From Streptococcus pseudopneumoniae (GTDB lineage Bacteria > Bacillota > Bacilli > Lactobacillales > Streptococcaceae): a stretch of DNA of 64,000 nucleotides. The notes under the pieces are model-generated. The model had not been told where the DNA came from. It saw only the letters and a program-made list of their open reading frames with translations, and did not search any database. Below are positions 28,420 to 36,447 of the stretch, in pieces; the stretch's first letter is position 1; each line of letters begins with the position of its first letter. Location: NCBI RefSeq assembly GCF_001070715.1, contig NZ_JVRR01000107.1, positions 1 to 64,000 of the forward strand. Direction: 5' to 3'. Position numbers and translations under genes: made by a program.

Positions 28420-29349
28420 ATGGATATTCAATTTTTAGGAACGGGGGCAGGTCAGCCCTCTAAAGCCCGCAACGTTTCAAGTCTCGCCCTGAAACTCTTG
28501 GACGAGATTAACGAAGTTTGGCTCTTTGACTGTGGAGAAGGTACGCAAAATCGTATTCTTGAAACCACGATTCGACCACGTAAGGTCAGCAAAATCTTTA
28601 TTACCCACCTGCATGGAGACCACATTTTTGGCTTACCAGGTTTCCTTTCAAGCCGTGCCTTTCAGGCTAATGAAGAGCAGACAGATTTGGAAATCTATGG
28701 ACCGCAAGGAATCAAATCATTTGTCTTAACCAGCCTTCGTGTGTCAGGTTCGCGCCTGCCTTACCGCATTCATTTTCATGAGTTTGACCAAGATTCTCTA
28801 GGAAAAATCCTTGAGACCGATAAATTCACGGTGTATGCAGAGGAGCTGGATCATACTATTTTCTGTGTTGGCTATCGTGTCATTCAAAAGGACTTGGAAG
28901 GAACGCTGGATGCTGAAAAACTCAAGGCAGCTGGTGTCCCATTTGGCCCACTTTTTGGGAAAATCAAAAACGGTCAGGATGTTGTTTTGGAAGACGGAAC
29001 TGAAATCAAGGCAGCAGACTATATCTCAGCTCCACGTCCAGGTAAGATTATCACTATTCTGGGTGACACCCGCAAAACCAATGCTAGTGTGCGTCTAGCT
29101 GTCAATGCTGATGTCCTGGTCCATGAATCGACTTATGGAAAGGGCGATGAAAAAATTGCTCGCAATCATGGTCACTCTACTAACATGCAAGCTGCACAAG
29201 TAGCGGTAGAAGCAGGTGCTAAACGCCTCTTGCTCAACCATATCAGTGCCCGATTCCTTTCAAAAGATATTAGTCAGCTCAAGAAAGATGCGGCAACGAT
29301 TTTTGAAAACGTCCATGTGGTCAAGGATTTGGAAGAAGTGGAAATCTAG
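28420..29349 (+). CDS. rnz: Ribonuclease Z
   Basis: 309 aa. Metallo-beta-lactamase fold tRNA 3'-processing endonuclease. Zinc motif THLHGDH gives H63, H65, D67 and H68, the numbering usual for the short tRNase Z. Later ligands are in LGDTRKT, the HEST motif and NHISARF; the flexible exosite arm lies around 150-200 ([12 protein letters not shown]). 14 nt after the preceding gene. Confidence 0.95.
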   Translation: MDIQFLGTGAGQPSKARNVSSLALKLLDEINEVWLFDCGEGTQNRILETTIRPRKVSKIFITHLHGDHIFGLPGFLSSRAFQANEEQTDLEIYGPQGIKSFVLTSLRVSGSRLPYRIHFHEFDQDSLGKILETDKFTVYAEELDHTIFCVGYRVIQKDLEGTLDAEKLKAAGVPFGPLFGKIKNGQDVVLEDGTEIKAADYISAPRPGKIITILGDTRKTNASVRLAVNADVLVHESTYGKGDEKIARNHGHSTNMQAAQVAVEAGAKRLLLNHISARFLSKDISQLKKDAATIFENVHVVKDLEEVEI

Positions 29350-29369
29350 CAGTCACAGAAAGGATAAGT

Positions 29370-30125
29370 ATGCCTACTATTCTCATTACCGGAGCTAGCG
29401 GTGGTCTAGCCCAAGAAATGGTTAAACTTTTACCTGAAGACCAACTCATATTGCTTGGTCGAAATAAGGAAAAATTAGCCCAACTCTACGGAAACCATCC
29501 CCATGCAGAATTGATTGAAATCGATATTACCGATGATTCAGCCTTAGAAACTCTGGTAGCAGACCTCTATCTCCGTTATGGCAAGATTGATGTCTTGATA
29601 AACAACGCTGGTTACGGGATCTTTGAGGAATTTGACCAGATTTCTGACCAAGATATTCACCAGATGTTTGAGGTCAATACCTTTGCCCTGATGAATCTGT
29701 CTCGTCGCCTTGCGGCTCGAATGAAGGAAAGTCGAAAAGGCCATATTATCAATATCGTCAGCATGGCAGGTTTGATTGCTACTGGCAAGTCCAGTCTCTA
29801 CTCAGCCACCAAGTTTGCGACCATTGGTTTTTCAAATGCTCTGCGTCTCGAACTCATGCATCATGGTGTTTACGTAACGACGGTCAATCCAGGACCAATC
29901 CGTACAGGATTTTTTGACCAAGCCGACCCAGATGGTACCTATCTCAAATCGGTTGATCGTTTCCTGCTAGAACCAGATGCAGTGGCTAAAAAGATTGTCA
30001 AGATTATAGGAAAAAATAAACGAGAACTCAATCTTCCTGTTTTATTGAACCTAGCCCATAAGTTTTATAGTCTCTTTCCCAAGCTAGCTGATAAGTTGGC
30101 AGGGGAAACTTTTAATTATAAGTAA
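29370..30125 (+). CDS. Short-chain dehydrogenase/reductase
   Basis: 251 aa. Rossmann nucleotide-binding TGASGGLAQ at about 7-15, NNAGYG, catalytic Ser in IVSMAGL and the YSATK active-site Tyr/Lys, then NPGPIRTGF. A classical SDR of the short oxidoreductase group; substrate unknown. AAGGATAA RBS. Last gene of the miaA cluster, followed by a bidirectional terminator. Confidence 0.9.
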   Translation: MPTILITGASGGLAQEMVKLLPEDQLILLGRNKEKLAQLYGNHPHAELIEIDITDDSALETLVADLYLRYGKIDVLINNAGYGIFEEFDQISDQDIHQMFEVNTFALMNLSRRLAARMKESRKGHIINIVSMAGLIATGKSSLYSATKFATIGFSNALRLELMHHGVYVTTVNPGPIRTGFFDQADPDGTYLKSVDRFLLEPDAVAKKIVKIIGKNKRELNLPVLLNLAHKFYSLFPKLADKLAGETFNYK

Positions 30126-30172
30126 AAAGAACCAATATGCAGGTTGTTGCTAGCCTACATATTGGTTCTTAT
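30124..30172. terminator. Bidirectional terminator between the SDR and LysR genes
   Basis: AAGAACCAATATG / CATATTGGTTCTT, a perfect 13-bp stem with further AGG/CCT pairs, flanked by A- and T-rich tracts; the two genes converge on it. Confidence 0.9.
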
Positions 30173-30178
30173 TATTTC

Positions 30179-31087
30179 TCAACTATCAAACTGGACTTCT
30201 TCTAGGAGATAGTCGATAAAGCGTTCGCCCATCTTGGATAGGCTGGTTTTTTCATGCTGGATATAGACCAGCTCAATTGGGTCATCAATATCCAGTGGGA
30301 TGGAAACGATATTGTCTCCATTGAGATTACTGTTCAAAATCCCTGTCGCAATGGTATAACCATCCAAACCAATCAAGAGATTAAAGAGGGTAGCACGGTC
30401 GCTGACTACGATAGATTTCTTGTGGTGTTCTTGAGAAAGAATTTCTTCTGAAAAGTAGAAGGAGTTGTGCGTCCCTTGGTCATAGCTGAGGTAAGGGAAG
30501 TTTTCCAAATCAGATAGTTTGACCTTGTCTTTTTTTGCCAGAGGGTTGGTCTTGCTGACAAAGATATGCGGTTGCGCTGTGAAGAGATGGTGAGCCAAGA
30601 GGTGATTGTCATCCAGCATTTTGGTCAGTACGTCACGGTTGTAGCTGTTCAAAAAGAGGACCCCGACCTCGCTACGGAAGTTCTTGACGTCGTCGATAAT
30701 CTCCCAAGTCCGCGTTTCACGAAGAAAAAGCTCGTATTTTTCCATATCGCTTTTCTTGAGCAAAGAGACAAAGGCATTGACTACAAAGGCATAGTGTTGA
30801 GATGAAACGCTAAAGAGTTCGCGGTGGGCGACAGGATTTTTATAGCGTTCTTCCAGAAGCTGAGTTTGCTCGACAACTTGACGGGCATAAGAGAGAAACT
30901 CCATCCCATCACGGGTCAAGGTGATTCCCTTGGGATTGCGGATAAAGATTTCAATGCCCATTTCATTTTCTAAATCTCTCACAGCATTGGAAAGACTTGG
31001 CTGAGTGATAAAGAGTTGCTTGGCTGCCTCATTCATGGAGCCAGTTTCGACGATTTTGATAATATAATGTAATTGTTGAATTCTCAT
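30179..31087 (-). CDS. LysR-family regulator (CpsY/MtaR-like)
   Basis: 302 aa from ATG 31087 on the minus strand. A longer frame from 31183 exists, but its extra 32 residues are upstream of the promoter and unlike LysR proteins. Winged helix-turn-helix at about 15-60 (ETGSMNEAAKQLFITQPSLSNAV), then a substrate-binding domain. The sequence strongly resembles streptococcal CpsY/MtaR regulators, linked to methionine uptake, capsule or neutrophil survival in other species. Its promoter predicts an almost leaderless mRNA. In the absence of the neighbouring island it would be divergent from yqgQ. Confidence 0.9.
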   Translation of the reverse strand: MRIQQLHYIIKIVETGSMNEAAKQLFITQPSLSNAVRDLENEMGIEIFIRNPKGITLTRDGMEFLSYARQVVEQTQLLEERYKNPVAHRELFSVSSQHYAFVVNAFVSLLKKSDMEKYELFLRETRTWEIIDDVKNFRSEVGVLFLNSYNRDVLTKMLDDNHLLAHHLFTAQPHIFVSKTNPLAKKDKVKLSDLENFPYLSYDQGTHNSFYFSEEILSQEHHKKSIVVSDRATLFNLLIGLDGYTIATGILNSNLNGDNIVSIPLDIDDPIELVYIQHEKTSLSKMGERFIDYLLEEVQFDS

Positions 31088-31093
31088 GTTTTT

Positions 31094-31123
31094 ATTGTAC
31101 CACACTTGCGTCAGAATCGCCAA
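31094..31123 (-). promoter_or_regulatory. Promoter of the LysR gene, predicts a leaderless mRNA
   Basis: Read on the minus strand: TTGGCG, 18-bp spacer, TGG-extended TACAAT (plus-strand 31094-31099). Six bases separate the -10 box from the ATG. Confidence 0.5.
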
Positions 31124-31147
31124 GGAAGATAGGAAAATCAGGGGGAG

Positions 31148-31160
31148 TGTGTGAGTCTCT
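31148..31160 (+). repeat. Left 13-bp direct repeat flanking the lantibiotic-type island
   Basis: TGTGTGAGTCTCT, identical in sequence and orientation to 37069-37081. The pair brackets exactly the genes that separate the LysR gene from yqgQ. Confidence 0.7.
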
Positions 31161-31233
31161 GTAAAGTAGTTAAGAAGAAACATCTAAATCATTTAGTAAA
31201 TAAGATTAAAAATTTTTCTCGAAAATAAGAAAC

Positions 31234-31277
31234 TTGCACGATTTACTCATTACTTATCCAATACTAGAGTTTATACT
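31234..31277 (+). promoter_or_regulatory. Promoter and shared element upstream of lantibiotic relic 1
   Basis: TTGCAC (31234-31239), four bases, TACTCAT (31244-31250), 21 bases, TATACT (31272-31277). The same two blocks with the same spacings occur before salX. There is no consensus -35 at the proper distance, as expected for an activator-dependent promoter. Confidence 0.7.
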
Positions 31278-31323
31278 AGTTACTGTAAAGATGATCGTCT
31301 AAAAGAAGGAAGGAGGCAACCTT

Positions 31324-31502
31324 ATGGCTAAAAATACAAATCGTTCAGAGATTGATTCTCTAAGTTTCGAGGTTGAAAACCAAGAACTTTCCGGGAAATC
31401 AGGAGCTGGTGGTACACAGCTTTTAAAATGACACTAGCAGGTCTCTGTGGATTGTGTTTCACCTATTCCTATGAGTGTACGAGAAATAATGTTCGTTGTT
31501 AG
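31324..31502 (+). pseudogene. Frameshifted class II lantibiotic precursor (relic 1)
   Basis: AAGGAGG and ATG give a 35-aa ORF that reads as a leader: SEIDSLSFEVENQELSGKSG, then AGG and a premature stop at 31429. In the +2 frame the sequence continues as TAFKMTLAGLCGLC and FTYSYECTRNNVRC to TAG at 31500. A one-base loss near 31409-31412 (GGTGG from GGNTGG) explains the break and makes the peptide align without gaps to relic 2 as GAGWY.... Four Cys plus several Thr/Ser in the core and an acidic ELSGK-type leader fit a LanM-modified (class II) lanthipeptide. As read, no functional peptide is made. Confidence 0.8.
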
Positions 31503-31542
31503 ATAAAACAAAAGGAAAACTCTAGTGTTTTATTACAAAACA

Positions 31543-31571
31543 TTGACAACATTTTGATTTGGTGTTATATT
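31543..31571 (+). promoter_or_regulatory. Consensus promoter upstream of lantibiotic relic 2
   Basis: TTGACA, 17-bp spacer, TATATT. The TTGCAC-N4-TACTCAT element of relic 1 is absent here. Confidence 0.55.
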
Positions 31572-31579
31572 TACGGGAG

Positions 31580-31765
31580 AAATACAAATAAAACAAGATA
31601 ACTTTGAGATTGATTCTTTGGATTATGGAAATTGATAGCCAAGAATTGGATGGTAAATCTGATGCTGGGTAGGGTATGGCTGTTAGATTAACAGCACAGG
31701 GACGCTGTGCTTGGTGATTGACATATTCTTATGAATGTATTTCGCCAAACGTGCGCTGTGGGTAA
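31580..31765 (+). pseudogene. Degenerate second lantibiotic precursor (relic 2)
   Basis: DNA and protein resemble relic 1. The leader start is lost, and the N-terminal part is scrambled by small indels. From 31625 the frame reads MEIDSQELDGKSDAG, TAG, GMAVRLTAQGRCAW, TGA, LTYSYECISPNVRCG. Both stops (31670-31672 and 31715-31717) are one G-to-A change away from TGG Trp. The C-terminal TYSYEC..N.VRC is shared with relic 1. It is therefore an older, more decayed paralogue. Confidence 0.75.
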
Positions 31766-31794
31766 AACTCTCTATTTTTTGACAGGAGGATAAA

Positions 31795-31902
31795 ATGGAA
31801 GGAATTATTGGAACACTAGAATTCTATGCACCTGTACTGGTCTTAGGAGTTGTTGTCATAGGGATTGTTTACTTTATGAAAAAAAGAAACGATCGCAAAT
31901 AA
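31795..31902 (+). CDS. 35-residue single-span membrane peptide
   Basis: Perfect AGGAGG 5 nt before ATG. The peptide has a short polar N-terminus (MEGIIGTLEFYAP), one hydrophobic helix of about 17 residues (VLVLGVVVIGIVYFM) and a very basic tail KKRNDRK, so the tail should face the cytoplasm. It is intact although both neighbouring precursor genes are broken, and is followed by a terminator. It could be a LanI-like immunity peptide, a small partner of the ABC transporter or kinase, or a bacteriocin-like peptide; the sequence does not decide. Confidence 0.65.
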   Translation: MEGIIGTLEFYAPVLVLGVVVIGIVYFMKKRNDRK

Positions 31903-31911
31903 TCAACATCG

Positions 31912-31942
31912 ACCGATACCTGAAAAAGGCATCGGTTTTTTA
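31912..31942 (+). terminator. Terminator after the 35-residue peptide gene
   Basis: ACCGATACC / GGCATCGGT with one mismatch, followed by TTTTT; separates the peptide genes from salX. Confidence 0.8.
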
Positions 31943-31955
31943 TAACTTGAATATA

Positions 31956-31999
31956 TTGCACAAAATACTCATGGCAAACCTTGAAAGAAACCGTATAAT
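31956..31999 (+). promoter_or_regulatory. Promoter and shared element upstream of the salX operon
   Basis: TTGCAC (31956-31961), four bases, TACTCAT (31966-31972), 21 bases, TATAAT (31994-31999). Spacings are identical to those before relic 1. No -35 consensus at 17 bp (TGGCAA). Candidate binding site of the SalR-like regulator. Confidence 0.7.
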
Positions 32000-32029
32000 G
32001 AGAGTGTAAAAAAGAAACGGAGGAATGAA

Positions 32030-32767
32030 ATGATGAAACAGCTTATTGTGACAGGATTAACGAAAACATTTGGTCAAGGGGATAATATCGTTCATGCTTT
32101 ATTAGATGTGAACTTGTCCGTTGAAAAAGGTGAATTTCTGGCAATTATGGGGGCTAGTGGTAGTGGAAAAACAACACTTCTCAACTGTATTTCAACGATT
32201 GATAAACCAACATCAGGTGAGATTCGATTTGAAGATTTTGACATCATCCATGCCAAGGAAAATGAACTAGCTGACTATCGTGCTAAAAACATTTCCTATA
32301 TTTTCCAAGCCTACAACTTGGTGGAAACCTTGACGGTCTATGAAAATATCGTTCTACCTCTTCAAATTCAGGGGAAAAATATCAAAAAACATCAGGATAA
32401 GATTGTGGAAATTTTGGATAAGTTGGCCATCCAAAACTTAAAAGATAAGTTTCCTAATCAGTTATCAGGTGGTCAGCGACAACGTGTGGCAACTGCTAGA
32501 GCCTTGATTGATGATTCTAAACTGATTATCGCAGATGAGCCGACAGGAGCCTTGGACTCTGCCAATTCTGAAAAACTGATGGCGCTTTTGCAGGAAATCA
32601 ATAAAAGTTTTGGGATTACCATTTTACTGGTTACGCACGACCCTGCCGCAGCCAAGTATTCCTCACGGATGGTGCTACTCAGTGATGGAAAGATTATGGA
32701 TGATTTGGAACGTAACAGCTTATCTAATGAACAGTATTTGCAAGAGATTTACAGCCGTACCAGATAG
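32030..32767 (+). CDS. salX: SalX/BceA-like ABC transporter ATPase
   Basis: 245 aa. Walker A GASGSGKTT at 41-49, Q-loop FQAYNLV, signature LSGGQRQRVA, Walker B LIIADEP, H-loop VTHD. Belongs to the MacB/BceA branch. With the FtsX-type permease that starts 9 nt downstream, and the kinase/regulator pair, the order equals salX-salY-salK-salR of salivaricin loci, where SalXY act in lantibiotic immunity or signalling. RBS CGGAGG. Symbol assigned by family and order, not by a database search. Confidence 0.85.
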   Translation: MMKQLIVTGLTKTFGQGDNIVHALLDVNLSVEKGEFLAIMGASGSGKTTLLNCISTIDKPTSGEIRFEDFDIIHAKENELADYRAKNISYIFQAYNLVETLTVYENIVLPLQIQGKNIKKHQDKIVEILDKLAIQNLKDKFPNQLSGGQRQRVATARALIDDSKLIIADEPTGALDSANSEKLMALLQEINKSFGITILLVTHDPAAAKYSSRMVLLSDGKIMDDLERNSLSNEQYLQEIYSRTR

Positions 32768-32776
32768 GAGGAGAGT

Positions 32777-34792
32777 ATGTATCCAAAATTGATTTTACGA
32801 AATGTATTTCGAAATTTACAGACCTATACCATCTATTTTTTCAGTCTGACCTTGATTTATAGCTTGCTCTACGCTTTTAATGCTTTACCAAGCCATCCAG
32901 TGATGCAAAGTTTATCAGGAGCAAAGGAAATGTTAACGACGGTGATGAGCCAGTACATGGGCTTGCTTTCCTATCTGATTCTATCGGCGATTGCCTTTCT
33001 CATCGTTTACGCCACAAATTTTGTGTTGGGACGGCGCAAGAAAGAGTTGGGACTTTATGCAACGCTGGGCATGAAGAAGAAGCAGATTATCCGTACCCTG
33101 TTCTTTGAAACCATGCTGGTCAATATCTTTTCCTTGATTCTAGGTTTCTTGCTTGGAGTGATCTTACTGGTCATTCTAGCTAAGGTTGCATCTGAGTTTT
33201 TTATGGCAAATTACTTTGGTAGTCTGCTTTTCTTTGATAGCAAGTCTGTCATCTTACTAGTTTATTCCTATTTGGTCACCAGTTTTATTGTTGGTGTCAT
33301 GGACATTCTTACCTTTAGAAAGCAAAATATCATTGCACTCATTCAAGAAAATGGGGTCAAGAAATCTGTCTTGGCAAAAGGCAAGCCAGTTCTTCAAGCA
33401 TTTCTCTTTATTCTTTCGACAGCTGTTATTGGTTTTGGTGCTCTCTATTTTTCAGACTATCACCATCTATCATTCTTGAAAAGCTGGGGTATCTTGCTGG
33501 TATCTGTCTTCGTGATTTTTGTGATTTTATTTTACAATACCTTGAGCCATTTTATCTTGGTCTCCCTTAGAAAACTGCCTCAAACCTACTATAACAAACT
33601 AAACACTTTTAAAATCCGTCAATTTTCAAAACAAGCTGATAGTAATTCGGTCACGTTGGCTGTCTTATCCTTGACCTTGACACTGGCTCTCAGCTTACTC
33701 GTTTTTAGTGGTAGTGCCTATACGACTATGAACCGAGAGCTGAACAAATACTCACCTTATGATGTAACTGTCAATCTCTACCGTGGTAAAGAGTTTCAAT
33801 TTTCTCAGGAATCTGTCAAAGACAGATTGAAAGCAGATGGATTTGACTTTAACCTCATCAAAGAGGAGTACAGCTATCCTATCTATTCTAGTGATTTAAC
33901 CTATAAAGATTTGATTGATACTAGCAATCTCTGGGCGCATGATAAGGAACTTCCTGAATCAAAAGTACCGATTTTAGGAATTTCTGCCTACAATTATCTC
34001 CGCAAACTGCAAGGTGAAAGAGAGGTTGACTTGGCAGATAACCAATTTCTGGTCAATGCTAACTATAAAGGAACTGCCAAGCAGATTCAGGACTTTCTAT
34101 CAAGGACTAAAACCCTCATGATTAACGGTTATTCTCTTAATCTTGCGTCTTCAAAGCCACTTGAAACAGTTTACTTTTTATCGTCAGTGGGTACAAATGA
34201 CACAGGAACCTTAATTGTACCAGATACGGTAGTAGTTGGATTGACGGAAGACCACACGACCTATGTTGCCAATTTCAAAGAAAATATCGACAAACGGAAA
34301 GTAGAAACATTCTTAAGTCAGTGGATAGAAAAATACTACTTCACCCGTGATGGAGCAGAGTTGAATTCGTTCACCTATCAAACGAAAGGAAGAATTTTTG
34401 AGATTTATCTTGGATTTATGGGCGTCATCGTCTTTGTCATGATTTTTGTCAGTGTTATTTTTATCATTATTTCCCTCAGTATCTTGTCTCTTCAAACTTC
34501 TACAAGTGCTTTGGATAGTGTTAATGATTATCAAATCTTATACCTTCTTGGTAATAAGAGAAAGCAAAATCGCTTTATTCTTTTGCAACAGATTCTAAGT
34601 TATTTCTTGGTTCCGCTGCTTATCGCAGGTCCGCTAGCACTTGCCTTGAGTACCGCTCTTTTGGGCTATTTTGAGAACTTCGCTAATACCAGCATTTCTA
34701 TAGATATCACCTATCTGGGAGTAGCGGTCTTACTCTTTGTCCTTTACCTGCTAGTGACTTATAGAGTAAGTTGGCAAATTATTGAAAATTAA
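32777..34792 (+). CDS. salY: SalY/BceB-like FtsX permease
   Basis: 671 aa. Ten predicted membrane helices: one near residues 17-35, three between about 55 and 175, two near 205-255, one near 290-315, and three after about 550. A large extracellular domain lies between the seventh and eighth helix, the hallmark of BceB-type transporters for peptide antibiotics. FVLGRRKKELGLYATLGMKK is a typical FtsX motif. Such permeases free cell-wall targets from lantibiotics and also report flux to a kinase. Intact. Confidence 0.85.
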   Translation: MYPKLILRNVFRNLQTYTIYFFSLTLIYSLLYAFNALPSHPVMQSLSGAKEMLTTVMSQYMGLLSYLILSAIAFLIVYATNFVLGRRKKELGLYATLGMKKKQIIRTLFFETMLVNIFSLILGFLLGVILLVILAKVASEFFMANYFGSLLFFDSKSVILLVYSYLVTSFIVGVMDILTFRKQNIIALIQENGVKKSVLAKGKPVLQAFLFILSTAVIGFGALYFSDYHHLSFLKSWGILLVSVFVIFVILFYNTLSHFILVSLRKLPQTYYNKLNTFKIRQFSKQADSNSVTLAVLSLTLTLALSLLVFSGSAYTTMNRELNKYSPYDVTVNLYRGKEFQFSQESVKDRLKADGFDFNLIKEEYSYPIYSSDLTYKDLIDTSNLWAHDKELPESKVPILGISAYNYLRKLQGEREVDLADNQFLVNANYKGTAKQIQDFLSRTKTLMINGYSLNLASSKPLETVYFLSSVGTNDTGTLIVPDTVVVGLTEDHTTYVANFKENIDKRKVETFLSQWIEKYYFTRDGAELNSFTYQTKGRIFEIYLGFMGVIVFVMIFVSVIFIIISLSILSLQTSTSALDSVNDYQILYLLGNKRKQNRFILLQQILSYFLVPLLIAGPLALALSTALLGYFENFANTSISIDITYLGVAVLLFVLYLLVTYRVSWQIIEN

Positions 34793-34797
34793 GTCAA

Positions 34798-34841
34798 ATA
34801 CCAGAGTTGCCAATCCGACAATTCTGGTATTGTGTTATAAT
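34798..34841 (+). promoter_or_regulatory. Hairpin overlapping a -10 box before salK
   Basis: 12-bp inverted repeat ATACCAGAGTTG / CAATTCTGGTAT (34798-34830, one G-T pair), followed after five bases by TATAAT (34836-34841). It can act as a weak terminator or attenuator after salY; the TATAAT may start separate transcription of the kinase/regulator pair. No good -35 box is seen. Confidence 0.5.
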
Positions 34842-34872
34842 GATATTAAAGTAGTTCAGGAAGTGGATACAT

Positions 34873-36447
34873 ATGAAACAGTTTGTCAAATCGCTCTCGA
34901 AAAACTCACTTTTATTGTGGTGGTTGACGATTTTTAATCATCTAGCTTTAATGATTTATATTCATTATAGGATTCCTCTGGACTTTTCGACAGATTTTTC
35001 CTTGCAGATGGTTTTATTGCTGCTTATTGCTTTAATTGTATTTAGCTATATTTGTAATATTGTGACCTTTCGGTATAGTGAGTTGAAACTTTGGTTGCTT
35101 CTGATGATATTTCTCATTAGCTGGCAATCCATATTTAATCAAGGAGTCGCGAGCACCCTATTGCACTTTTTTGATATTCTTCATCCGCTCAACTCTTTTT
35201 TATTGGTGTATAGTTCTCTGTCTATTATCTTTCTGGGAGAGAAAATAGGAAAAGAACTGTTGAGTGTGTCCTTTGTGTTGACACTAATCACCATTAGTTC
35301 GTATCTGTTAAGTCCTTCAATTTTTCTATTTCTGTCCTTGTTTGCGTCTTTCTTTTTAAACCTTGTTCCCTTGATTTTACTGATTTTATATCATAAAGAG
35401 TTGAAAAGTAAACTCAAGTATCAGAGACGAAATTTGTGGATATTAGCTTTAATATTGCCTCTTTCTTATTTCTTTTTGTATATCAATACGAGGGGCTCAG
35501 GAGTGATGAACCTAGTCTGGTATCTGGAAATTGTTGGCATTTTAGCTTTTTTACACTTCAAAACAATTGTCAGCTCTCTTCAAAAAAAAGTATCAGAGTT
35601 AAAATTGTCCTATATAAAAGCTTTTTCACACTTATTTTTACTAGTTATGTTTTTATTAGTAGGTATTTTCATCATCTTTCGTCTAGATTTAAACACGAGC
35701 TTTTTGGTCTTGAATATCATGTTACTATTGTTCGGGATTTGTTCGGAAGAATTGATTCGCCTCTTTCGTTCTGCTGAAATGCTAGATGCTAGGGATTATG
35801 TAAAAGTTCTCTTTTTAAAGCGTAACCGTATGGTGAAAAGTCTGCTGGCAAATGAAGACACAGAACAACAGTTCTCCGAATTTCTTCACAATGAAATCCT
35901 GCAAAATGTGATGGCGATAAAAAATTTCAATAAATATAGTAGCAATCAAGCTTTTGGTGAACAGATCAATCTGGTGACAGAGGAGTTGGTTCAGCGGATT
36001 CGTGAGCGGATGGATTATTATCAGCCAATGGTAGAAACAGACGAGCAGTTAGACATCCAGTATCAAGGGCTGATTAATCGGATTGTCAAACGCTATCACG
36101 CAGAAAATGAAGTCGTCACACAGTTTCCTGTCCACTTTAAGCTTTTATCTCCTTACGATAAAATTGCCTATCGTCTGGTTGAGGAATTGGCGACTAATGC
36201 CGTTAAGTACGCTAGTGGTGGAAGGATTTCTTTGAAGATTGATGTGCATGATGACGCTATTTTTATCATTTCTGAAAATGACTGCCTTCAAACAGAAAAA
36301 TCCTTAGGTTATGGCTTGAAAAATATGTCTAATAAAATTAGTGTTTTAGGTGGTCAAATGCAGATTTTTGAAAATAATAAGAGATTTCGTGTAGAAATTA
36401 CTCTCCCGATTGATAAGGAGTTGTGTTATGAAAATTTTGTTAATTGA
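34873..36447 (+). CDS. salK: SalK-like multi-span histidine kinase
   Basis: 524 aa. Residues 1-300 form about nine membrane helices with short loops and no extracellular domain. The kinase part follows: FLHNEILQNV with phospho-His about H339, N box LVEELATNAVKY, and G box SLGYGLKNMS. It is of the ComP/NarX-like type that pairs with LuxR-type regulators. Peptide or membrane-borne signals are typical inputs. It overlaps salR by 20 nt, so both are made together. Confidence 0.85.
   Translation: MKQFVKSLSKNSLLLWWLTIFNHLALMIYIHYRIPLDFSTDFSLQMVLLLLIALIVFSYICNIVTFRYSELKLWLLLMIFLISWQSIFNQGVASTLLHFFDILHPLNSFLLVYSSLSIIFLGEKIGKELLSVSFVLTLITISSYLLSPSIFLFLSLFASFFLNLVPLILLILYHKELKSKLKYQRRNLWILALILPLSYFFLYINTRGSGVMNLVWYLEIVGILAFLHFKTIVSSLQKKVSELKLSYIKAFSHLFLLVMFLLVGIFIIFRLDLNTSFLVLNIMLLLFGICSEELIRLFRSAEMLDARDYVKVLFLKRNRMVKSLLANEDTEQQFSEFLHNEILQNVMAIKNFNKYSSNQAFGEQINLVTEELVQRIRERMDYYQPMVETDEQLDIQYQGLINRIVKRYHAENEVVTQFPVHFKLLSPYDKIAYRLVEELATNAVKYASGGRISLKIDVHDDAIFIISENDCLQTEKSLGYGLKNMSNKISVLGGQMQIFENNKRFRVEITLPIDKELCYENFVN

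Noticed and set aside
31088-31183. N-terminal extension of the LysR protein by 32 residues
   Set aside because: The extension covers the -10/-35 region and the 13-bp repeat flank; LysR proteins of this group begin at MRIQQLHYI.
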